DNA of 6,434 nt from Flavobacteriales bacterium (GTDB taxonomy: Bacteria; Bacteroidota; Bacteroidia; Flavobacteriales; UA16). The notes under the pieces are model-generated. The model was not told where the DNA came from. It saw only the letters and a program-made list of their open reading frames with translations, and did no database searches. This document shows, piece by piece, positions 1 to 5,725 of the stretch (positions are counted from its first letter, which is position 1; each line of letters begins with the position of its first letter). The stretch is from assembly GCA_002683735.1 (NCBI GenBank), contig NYTZ01000095.1:4596-11029 (forward strand), in the 5' to 3' direction. Position numbers and translations under genes: made by a program.

Positions 1-1410
1 GCCGTAGAGCTCCAGGCGGGGTGTGAGCGCCAACGGCATGGCGCGCCCGTCCAGATTGACCTGACATCGCATGCCGTCTTCTTCGGTTGCGGTGGACAGG
101 CTCCATTGGCCTTCTGCGGCAATGAAGGCCAGGGCTCCGGTGGCTTTACTCAGCGCCCAGTCTCCGTCGAGATTAAGAGAGGAAGGCAGGCTGGAATCAT
201 TCCAGTCGAGGCGACCAGAGGCCGTGATGTGACCGGCATGTCCAGCGGTCTCCTTCAACGCGTCTTCGGACAGTGCTGCATCGAGCGCAATGGCCCCGGA
301 TGATGGGGTCCACTGAAGAGCGGCGCGCAAGGGGGAGTTGCCGCGCCTCGATATCGCACCCTCCACAGCGAGTTCACCGGTGATTCGGTTCAGGCTCAAT
401 GGGATGGTATCATGACGAGGAATGCCCATCGGCCCAGTCATCCGGCAGAAAAGGTGACCATCGGGCAGGGGGTGCCAGTCTACCGGGGAGTTGGGCATGG
501 CCACTGACAGGTGTTGCAGGGTCCATTGATGCGCGTCCAATGTGGCAGCGCCTTCAGCATGGCCCCAATCGCCTGAAATACGAGCGGTGAGTTCAGAGGA
601 CGGTCGGTGCCATTCGCCTTGAATTTGATCTGGCCACCATGGCAGGATATCGGCCCACGTCTCGGCCCGGATGCCCGCCTGATGCAATTGTGGGATGATG
701 GTCCAGTTCAAGACCGTATCTGTCGCATCAAAGGCCAAGTCGAGCGTGGCTTGAGCTCCCAAAGCGTGCCGGACAGAGAGGTTTACCTGACCGTCCAAAT
801 CCGTGAATCCCGCACCCCTCGTTTCGACATTTAAATCCTTGATTAATAGTGATTTGAGCTGTCCTGATTCAATGTAAAAATCAGGAATAATATCGGGCCC
901 TGAAGCCCATGTGACATTGGACACATCCAGCCTTTTGACATGCACGTCAAGGCTCCTTGCATTTGCAGATGTGGCTGTTTCCTTGGTCGACAGGACTTCG
1001 CTCAGCCAAGGCCAAAGGCTCGTGTGGGCGCGGAGCCCATCCACTTTGAGGGAGGACCAATGCAAACCGGAGGCGTCCAGCGGCAGTGCCGTCAGGGATT
1101 CGAGGTGTAGCAAAGTGTCCGAATCGGGACCGCTTTTTTTCCAGACGACATCGGACAATGCAATCCCCAGAGGGCTTGCACTGATGTGGACACCCCCGAG
1201 GTCCACCTCGGTGGGGCTGGCGGATTCGGGCAGCAGGTGTTGGATGCGCTGCAGCGCCCATGCTGTGGCTGTCCTTTGCCCGTCAGGTGTCGCGATCAGG
1301 GCGAGCCCTGCAAGGAACGGCATGGTGAGCCCGACCGTCCACCACAAGGCCCGATGCCTTCTCCCGAAAGTCGGGGGCACAGATTGCGCTTCAGGGGTGT
1401 GGTCATTCAT
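1..1410 (-). CDS. tamB: TamB-like translocation/assembly module protein, N-terminal part (cut by window edge)
   Basis: The reading frame from ATG at 1410 is open for 470 codons down to base 1, so the rest of the gene, including the C-terminal TamB (DUF490) domain, lies outside the window. Seen: a hydrophilic N-terminus, then one hydrophobic segment at about residues 21-40 (ALWWTVGLTMPFLAGLALIA) that looks like an N-in signal anchor. Next comes a stretch rich in short alternating beta patterns. A DTLLHLESL segment near residue 98 resembles the DTL-then-hydrophobic pattern that follows the first beta repeats in Bacteroidota TamB/AsmA-like proteins. Known of the family: long inner-membrane-anchored periplasmic beta-taco proteins linked to outer-membrane protein assembly and lipid transport. 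Context: divergent from tsaD, an arrangement I recall from Bacteroidota. The start is preceded by AGGA with a 5-base gap. The TamB call is an inference because the diagnostic C-terminus is not visible; another AsmA-like protein is the main alternative. Confidence 0.8.
   Translation of the reverse strand, partial: MNDHTPEAQSVPPTFGRRHRALWWTVGLTMPFLAGLALIATPDGQRTATAWALQRIQHLLPESASPTEVDLGGVHISASPLGIALSDVVWKKSGPDSDTLLHLESLTALPLDASGLHWSSLKVDGLRAHTSLWPWLSEVLSTKETATSANARSLDVHVKRLDVSNVTWASGPDIIPDFYIESGQLKSLLIKDLNVETRGAGFTDLDGQVNLSVRHALGAQATLDLAFDATDTVLNWTIIPQLHQAGIRAETWADILPWWPDQIQGEWHRPSSELTARISGDWGHAEGAATLDAHQWTLQHLSVAMPNSPVDWHPLPDGHLFCRMTGPMGIPRHDTIPLSLNRITGELAVEGAISRRGNSPLRAALQWTPSSGAIALDAALSEDALKETAGHAGHITASGRLDWNDSSLPSSLNLDGDWALSKATGALAFIAAEGQWSLSTATEEDGMRCQVNLDGRAMPLALTPRLELYG
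862..886. repeat. 8-bp inverted repeat in an AT-rich patch inside tamB
   Basis: TCCTGATT at 862-869 and AATCAGGA at 879-886 are perfect inverted arms around a 9-base loop. They lie in a clearly AT-rich patch (about 830-895) inside an otherwise GC-rich gene. The tamB frame reads through without interruption. No T-run follows that would make it a clear terminator. Any function is unknown. Confidence 0.4.
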
Positions 1411-1506
1411 GGCGGTCCTGCGAAATTCGCAACAGAAACGATGCCAAGCGTGCAAGCGATATCTGAACAATCGAAACCCAGCGTAGTCGTGGTGGACGAG
1501 CGGCTG
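1411..1506. promoter_or_regulatory. Divergent tamB-tsaD intergenic region
   Basis: If tsaD starts at 1507, this 96-bp spacer must hold the promoters of both divergent genes. It is more AT-rich than the flanking coding sequence. It contains a short palindrome GCGAA-A-TTCGC at 1420-1430, ten bases upstream of the tamB ATG, and a direct repeat CAAGCG-TG-CAAGCG at about 1445-1458. I found no clean TAnnTTTG element on either strand, so exact promoters are not called. If tsaD instead starts at 1441, the spacer shrinks to 30 bp. Confidence 0.4.
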
Positions 1507-2502
1507 ATGCTCGGCATTGAAAGCTCCTGTGACGACACCAGCATTGCCGTGCTCCGGGGCAACGTCCTCTTGTCGCAGTTCACCGCTGCACAGCACATCC
1601 ATGCCAAGTACGGCGGGGTGGTGCCGGAATTCGCTTCCCGGGCGCACCAACGTCACATCCTGCCGGTCTTCGAAACTGCAATGGAACAGGCCGGGGTAGG
1701 CCTCTCAGAACTGGATGGCGTGGCGTACACCCGGGGGCCCGGTCTCAACGGATCGCTGCTGGTGGGCAGTGCTTTTGCCCGCAGTCTGGCTTGGTCGTTG
1801 GACATCCCCATGTGGCCCGTGCACCACATGCGGGCGCATGTTTTGGCCCATTGGATGGCTGATGCTCACCCCCCGCGACAGCCCATGATGGCCCTCACGG
1901 TATCTGGAGGGCACACCCAGTTGGTGGATGTGGCGGATCCCTGGTCATTGGACATTGTGGGCACCACTTTGGACGATGCGGCAGGGGAAGCCTTTGACAA
2001 AGTCGCGAAGATGATTGGCCTCCCGTATCCAGGAGGCCCAGTCGTGGACCGCTTGGCCAAGGAGGGGAATTCTGCGGCTTTCCAATTCGCCACGCCACGT
2101 GTGGCGGGCTTGGATTTCAGCTTCAGCGGCTTGAAGACGTCGGTGTTGCGCAACCTCGAGAAGGAAGGGCGCATCGGCATGGAACGAGAGGGGTGGAAGG
2201 CCGATGTCTGTGCGTCTCTTCAATCCGCGATCGTGGGCCTGCTCGTCGACAAATTGGAGCAGGCTGCAGACCAATTCGGCCGAAAGGCGATCGCCATCCA
2301 AGGCGGTGTCAGTGCCAATTCGGGGCTGCGAAAAGCCGTGACTGAACTCGGCGATCGCCGGGGTTGGGACGTGCACATTCCCCCATTCCGTTACTGCACG
2401 GACAATGGAGCCATGATTGCCATGACCGGGCAATTCATGGCGATGAAGGGCGAACCTGGTGCGTTGGGCGATGGTCCTCTGCCGCGTTGGCCGATGGCCT
2501 AA
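1507..2502 (+). CDS. tsaD: tRNA N6-adenosine threonylcarbamoyltransferase TsaD
   Basis: TsaD (YgjD/Gcp, ASKHA fold) transfers the threonylcarbamoyl group from threonylcarbamoyl-AMP to A37 of ANN-decoding tRNAs, working in the cytoplasm with TsaB and TsaE. The whole family pattern is visible in the 331-residue form: GIESSCDDT at 3-11, GGVVPEFASRAH around 36-47, YTRGPGLNGSLLVG around 74-87, and the metal-binding HxxxH in HHMRAH (H107 and H111). Then come VSGGHTQL, DDAAGEAFDK with YPGGP, FSFSGLKT, GGVSAN at 266-271, and CTDNGAM with the metal-ligand aspartate at D299. Length fits the usual 330-345 residues. The frame is open upstream to 1186, but that would overlap tamB and add non-conserved sequence. 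ATG 1507 puts the conserved LGIESSCDDT strand at the very N-terminus, as in the family. ATG 1441 (353 residues) is the alternative start. The product call is very secure; the start is less so. Confidence 0.96.
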   Translation: MLGIESSCDDTSIAVLRGNVLLSQFTAAQHIHAKYGGVVPEFASRAHQRHILPVFETAMEQAGVGLSELDGVAYTRGPGLNGSLLVGSAFARSLAWSLDIPMWPVHHMRAHVLAHWMADAHPPRQPMMALTVSGGHTQLVDVADPWSLDIVGTTLDDAAGEAFDKVAKMIGLPYPGGPVVDRLAKEGNSAAFQFATPRVAGLDFSFSGLKTSVLRNLEKEGRIGMEREGWKADVCASLQSAIVGLLVDKLEQAADQFGRKAIAIQGGVSANSGLRKAVTELGDRRGWDVHIPPFRYCTDNGAMIAMTGQFMAMKGEPGALGDGPLPRWPMA

Positions 2503-2919
2503 TCAGGCAACCACTGCAACGGCCTCGAGGTGCTGCGCGAGCGGAGTCCAATATGACTTGGTCCAAGCTTCGGTCACCCAACCGTCGTCTCCAGCTGGAA
2601 CGCCGAGGTGATTCAGGATCAGGCGGGTGCCCCCAGATTCACTTTTGGACAAGCGCATGTCCACCGTGGTGTAGTGACCCGCAGGCAGTTTCTTATGGGT
2701 CCAAGACATCACGAGACGCTTGTTTTGGATGATGTGCAGGAAGTATCCGCTTTGGTTTTGGTTGCACAGTGAAAAAGCACCTCCATCGTGGGGCTGGATG
2801 AGGGCTTCTTTGCCCGTAAAGGCTTCATGTGCGTCCTGATCGAGAAGGGTCTCAAAGACCTTGGCCGGGGTGGCGGCGAGCTCGATGACCTGGTAGATGT
2901 TCTCCGTTTGGAGTTTCAT
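2503..2919 (-). CDS. SRPBCC/AHSA1-type START-like domain protein
   Basis: This 138-residue protein is one complete helix-grip (Bet v1/START-like) domain of the AHSA1 (activator of Hsp90 ATPase homologue 1-like) type. Seen: an opening strand and helix with the typical TPAKVFETLLDQDAHEAFTG wording (17-36), GGAFSL (46-51), a central VMSWTHKKLPAGHY strand pair (70-83), and the late strand GGTRLILNHLGVP (96-108). The C-terminal helix contains GW, YWTPL and QHL (113-131). Family members bind hydrophobic ligands or are of unknown function; bacterial ones are not generally Hsp90 activators, so no substrate can be named. There is no signal peptide, so it is probably cytoplasmic. Its stop codon abuts the tsaD stop with no base between. 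The kinase gene ends 39 bp upstream on the same strand, so co-transcription is possible. ATG 2919 is a natural start for the domain. Confidence 0.88.
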   Translation of the reverse strand: MKLQTENIYQVIELAATPAKVFETLLDQDAHEAFTGKEALIQPHDGGAFSLCNQNQSGYFLHIIQNKRLVMSWTHKKLPAGHYTTVDMRLSKSESGGTRLILNHLGVPAGDDGWVTEAWTKSYWTPLAQHLEAVAVVA

Positions 2920-2940
2920 GATTCAGCAAGTGTGATGACC

Positions 2941-2960
2941 AAAATAGAGCCATGCGGCTC
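2941..2960 (-). terminator. Weak hairpin with T-rich tail at the end of the histidine kinase gene
   Basis: On the minus strand GAGCC-GCAT-GGCTC (2960-2947) forms a 5-bp GC-rich stem with a 4-base loop, followed directly by TATTTT. The first arm overlaps the kinase stop codon. This fits a weak or leaky intrinsic terminator between the kinase and the SRPBCC gene. The stem is short, so read-through is likely. The TATTTTGG tail also partly resembles a Bacteroidota -7 element for the next gene, but no -33 TTG is visible at a proper spacing. Confidence 0.35.
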
Positions 2961-4017
2961 AGGACAGTGGATTCACCCCGGGCGTTCTCCACAGCGTTTC
3001 ACGAACGGGCAGCAGCAAGGTCGCCACCGTCTCCATGTCAGTGTGCGTGAGGGAGAGCTGTCCATGGTATTCATGCCCCAAAAGCCGCAGCCTATGCCGA
3101 ATTAGGTCGCTCGCGTGTCGCCGCCGAGGCGATGTCGGCATGTGCGGGACAGCGGTGGGTGAAGCGGCGTTTGGGTCGCGGGAATTTCGGACCTCGATCT
3201 TGATGCGGTCTGGCGCGATGGGGACGGCTTCAATGGACAGTTTACGGTCCCATCCACATTCGCTCTCATCGCCCAACAAGCCATGCCAGAGCGCATTTTC
3301 GACCAGAGGCTGGGCCATCCATGCTGGGATTTGTGCCTTCGACAGGCATGGATCGAGGGTAGAGAGCGTTACGTCGATGGTCGCCGCGATTCGATCCAAC
3401 TCCAGTGCCACGTAATCTCTCAGGACGTCCCATTCCTCTTCAACGGTCCACCAGCCATCCTGTGTGGCTTGGTTTTGTTGGACTAAAAGCCTTCGGAAGG
3501 CCGACAGGTGTCGTTGTGCGGCGGTGGGGTCATCTTGGAGAAATCGCTGCATGACCCCATTCAAAGCGTTGAACAGGAAATGCGGGTCCATCAAGTGTCG
3601 CAAGGTTTGGGCCTCGACCTGGGCCAATTCATCCCTTTGCCAATGAGCGCGGCGGATTTGCATCTGCTCTGCAGGAATGCGCGCCTTCCACTGACCCGCT
3701 TCCAGAGCCCGCCGCCGTTGCTCCCAGTCCAAGTGTCGGGACACTGCCTTGTCCGAAGTCCATGCGCTGGCCAAGATGATTCCTGTGGCCAGAAGAAGCA
3801 GGCCGGATTGCGCCATCCACAACCATGTCGCGTCAAGGATGAACGCCAATGCACAACCCCAAGCGGGGTGGGGACGTCTGACCAACACCTGCCGGCATTG
3901 CTGTGCGGTTGTGCGCTCCTGCGGGGTCAAGCGCAACAGGCCGAAGCCAACGGACACTACGCCCACGGCTTGCAGCAGAAGCAGCATGGAATCCAGGGGA
4001 TAGATCGGGAGGGACAT
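2959..4017 (-). CDS. LytS/YehU-family sensor histidine kinase with divergent ATP-lid region
   Basis: Numbering is from ATG 4017 (352 residues); an in-frame TTG at 4041 would add 8 residues. Seen: a hydrophobic segment at about 10-28, a second hydrophobic region at about 51-86 likely to cross the membrane twice, then a charged Gln/Arg-rich linker likely to be helical. The His_kinase domain carries DPHFLFNALNG (144-154, phospho-acceptor H146), followed by the family's YVALELDR. The HATPase domain has the N-box QPLVENALWHGL (236-247; N241, H245). The usual DNG-type motif is replaced by VRNSRDPN (276-283). The glycine-rich GxGLxN lid is replaced by RRRHASDLI, although the following RLRLLG helix is retained. 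Known of the family: membrane kinases that phosphorylate LytTR response regulators. None is encoded beside it here. A 112-bp spacer with a perfect inverted repeat lies upstream. Family assignment is firm; catalytic competence is uncertain. Confidence 0.87.
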   Translation of the reverse strand: MSLPIYPLDSMLLLLQAVGVVSVGFGLLRLTPQERTTAQQCRQVLVRRPHPAWGCALAFILDATWLWMAQSGLLLLATGIILASAWTSDKAVSRHLDWEQRRRALEAGQWKARIPAEQMQIRRAHWQRDELAQVEAQTLRHLMDPHFLFNALNGVMQRFLQDDPTAAQRHLSAFRRLLVQQNQATQDGWWTVEEEWDVLRDYVALELDRIAATIDVTLSTLDPCLSKAQIPAWMAQPLVENALWHGLLGDESECGWDRKLSIEAVPIAPDRIKIEVRNSRDPNAASPTAVPHMPTSPRRRHASDLIRHRLRLLGHEYHGQLSLTHTDMETVATLLLPVRETLWRTPGVNPLS

Positions 4018-4048
4018 GCTCCTCAATGAACTGGTCGCCAAGGGAACA

Positions 4049-4063
4049 GCCCAATCTTTGGGC
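4049..4063. repeat. Perfect 15-bp inverted repeat upstream of the histidine kinase gene
   Basis: GCCCAA (4049-4054) and TTGGGC (4058-4063) are perfect arms around TCT. The repeat lies 31 bases upstream of the kinase ATG and about 66 bases beyond the helicase stop. It could be an operator for the kinase gene or a small hairpin after the helicase gene. There is no T-run next to it in the minus-strand direction, so a terminator is less likely. The role is an inference from position. Confidence 0.4.
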
Positions 4064-4129
4064 CGTGGATTTGTCAGCGTGGATGATGAGTACGGGGCCG
4101 CCCAGGACCGCTACATCAAGCTCAACCGT

Positions 4130-5650
4130 TCAGTCGAACGCTTGGCGCAGTTCCATGCGCAACTTGCGGCAGTACTCCTCAATGAGCCACTGACGGTAGT
4201 TGTCCGTGGTCTTTGCAATGCATTTGGTGTAGTCCCGAATGCGCTGCTCGATGTCCCCGTCAAGTTCACCAATGAGCTCGATGGCGTGGAATTCGTCCTC
4301 GGCGACCTTGGCAATCATGTCGACATGATTGGCGAGGCTGACATCAATGGCGGCCTTGGGGCGCTGGCCCTTGCGGGTGACCTCCACGTAAGTGTCTTTC
4401 ATCATGAAGGGCTCCTTGCCTTCAAGCTTGAAGAGCTTTTGGAGGCGCTCCGGCATTTCGTAAACGAAGGTATCCTCGATCTCTTCGTCTGTGTAAAGGC
4501 CTTCGAGGTAGGCGTTCGGTGCGCGAAAGATGTCTTGCCAATTGACGTGTGCATCCCACAATCCGAAACGCCGGGCGTTGTTGCCGAGGTCGATGACCGT
4601 GAAATCCTTTTTCTTGCCAAATACGCGGGATCCTCGTCCAATCATCTGATGGTAGAGGGTGAGCGATTTCGTGGCGCGGTTCAGGATGATGGTCTCGACG
4701 GACGGTTCGTCGAATCCCGTTGTCAGGATGCTCACCGACGTGAGGATGGCGTCCGGCTTCTCGTGGAACCACGTGAGTATTTCCTGACGCTCCTTCTCTG
4801 TGTGGGTGTTGTCCAGGTGACGGATTTCGTAGCCTTCTTCCTCAAACAGCTGGGCCACCATCAACGAAGTGTGGATGCCGTTGTTAAAGATGAGGGTCTT
4901 GGTCCCTTTGGCTTTCTCCTCATAGGCGTAGAGCAACTTCTCCTGCATGAAGTAGTTGCCGTAAAGTCGCTCCGAGCTGGAGACCGTGTAGTCTCCATTG
5001 ATGCCCACTTTCAGTGACTTGAGGTTGACGTCGTAACTGTAGGTCTTCGCTTTGGCGAGGTACCCCTCATCGACCAGTTTGGAGATGCTTTCCCCCACGA
5101 TGAGTTCCTGGTAGTTGTCCTTCAGTGGGAGCTTGATGTTGCTCGACAACGGGGTTGCCGTGACGCCGAGCAAAATCTGCTCGTCGAAATGCTTGAAGAG
5201 TTTGCGGAAGCTGTTGTAGTGTGCTTCGTCAATGACCACCAGGCCCAGGTTGTCAAATGTGATGTGCTCGTCGTTGAGGCGGTTGTTCAGGGTCTCCACC
5301 ATGGCCACGAAACACCAGTGTTCCTTATCCTCTTCGAGGACTTTCACCTTTGAGTCGATGATTTTGTTGTCGACGCCGATATCCGACAGCATGCGGCTCG
5401 TCTGGCCCAGCAATTCGATGCGGTGGGTCAGAATCAGGACCTTCTTGCCCATCTCGAGGATAAAGCGCTTGGCGAGCTCACTGAAAATGACGGTTTTGCC
5501 GCCACCAGTGGGAAGTTGGTAGAGGACGTTATAGTTCTCGGGGAACTTCCTCATGCGGTCGAGGATGGCCTTGATTGCCTTGGCCTGGTAGCCATACAGC
5601 TGCTTGCCTTCGGTCGAAATCAGCTTGTCTTTGACGGCTTCCATCTTCAT
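4130..5650 (-). CDS. Stand-alone superfamily 2 DEAD/DEAH-box helicase (SSL2/Res-type)
   Basis: This 506-residue ATP-dependent nucleic-acid helicase or translocase carries both RecA-like lobes in order. Seen: LYGYQAKAI, a Q-like N-terminal segment (18-26); Walker A PTGGGKT (47-53); motif Ia VLILTHRIELL (71-81); motif II DEAH (141-144); motif III TATP (164-167). In lobe 2, TLIFNNGIHTS (252-262) resembles motif IV, TSVSILTTGFDEP (304-316) is motif V, and HQMIGRGSR (334-342) is motif VI with arginines R339 and R342. A roughly 150-residue C-terminal part follows that I cannot assign to a named domain. The overall wording matches COG1061/ResIII-type helicases, yet no methylase, nuclease or specificity subunit lies beside it, so a restriction system is not supported. 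It is probably cytoplasmic and its substrate cannot be read from the sequence. ATG 5650 is used; ATG 5644 is in frame two codons later. It is divergent from ung with a 75-bp spacer. Confidence 0.92.
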   Translation of the reverse strand: MKMEAVKDKLISTEGKQLYGYQAKAIKAILDRMRKFPENYNVLYQLPTGGGKTVIFSELAKRFILEMGKKVLILTHRIELLGQTSRMLSDIGVDNKIIDSKVKVLEEDKEHWCFVAMVETLNNRLNDEHITFDNLGLVVIDEAHYNSFRKLFKHFDEQILLGVTATPLSSNIKLPLKDNYQELIVGESISKLVDEGYLAKAKTYSYDVNLKSLKVGINGDYTVSSSERLYGNYFMQEKLLYAYEEKAKGTKTLIFNNGIHTSLMVAQLFEEEGYEIRHLDNTHTEKERQEILTWFHEKPDAILTSVSILTTGFDEPSVETIILNRATKSLTLYHQMIGRGSRVFGKKKDFTVIDLGNNARRFGLWDAHVNWQDIFRAPNAYLEGLYTDEEIEDTFVYEMPERLQKLFKLEGKEPFMMKDTYVEVTRKGQRPKAAIDVSLANHVDMIAKVAEDEFHAIELIGELDGDIEQRIRDYTKCIAKTTDNYRQWLIEEYCRKLRMELRQAFD

Positions 5651-5725
5651 CGGGAGGCGGCAAAAGTACCCACAGGAATGGCCAAGGACAATTGGCGCGG
5701 GCCCCTATTTTCGAAGGTTTCACAC
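5651..5725. promoter_or_regulatory. Divergent helicase-ung intergenic region
   Basis: This 75-bp spacer separates two divergent genes and so should carry both promoters. The helicase side has a good candidate, described separately. On the ung side TATTTTCG (about 5706-5713) is one mismatch from TAnnTTTG, but no TTG lies at the expected distance, so I do not call an ung promoter. A GGGCCC palindrome lies at about 5700-5705. Confidence 0.4.
5661..5691 (-). promoter_or_regulatory. Candidate Bacteroidota-type promoter of the helicase gene
   Basis: On the minus strand TACTTTTG (5668-5661) matches the Bacteroidota -7 consensus TAnnTTTG exactly. A TTG (5691-5689) lies 20 bases upstream of it, at the expected -33 position. 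The -7 element ends only 10 bases before ATG 5650, so the leader would be just a few bases long. The near-leaderless mRNA might favour either ATG 5650 or ATG 5644. The motif match is seen in the sequence; promoter activity is inferred. Confidence 0.5.

Noticed and set aside
911..1486. Plus-strand open frame (191 codons) overlapping tamB and the start of tsaD
   Set aside because: It is antisense to the continuous tamB frame, its composition is Ser/Arg/Cys-rich, and it resembles no known protein.
1186..1506. The upstream 107-codon extension of the tsaD frame
   Set aside because: It overlaps tamB by more than 200 bases, lacks TsaD similarity, and would make the protein about 100 residues too long.
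4016..5017. Long plus-strand open frame (333 codons) antisense to the helicase C-terminal part
   Set aside because: Almost 900 bases lie opposite a helicase gene with clear motifs, and the frame looks like a codon-bias mirror image with no recognisable domain. Only its first 38 or so codons fall in the spacer.
4130..5650. The helicase as part of a restriction-modification or defence island
   Set aside because: No methyltransferase, nuclease, specificity subunit, transposase or other defence gene lies next to it in the window; the flanks are a kinase and ung.
5700..5715. A Bacteroidota promoter for ung at TATTTTCG
   Set aside because: The -7 match has a mismatch and no TTG is at the expected spacing upstream.
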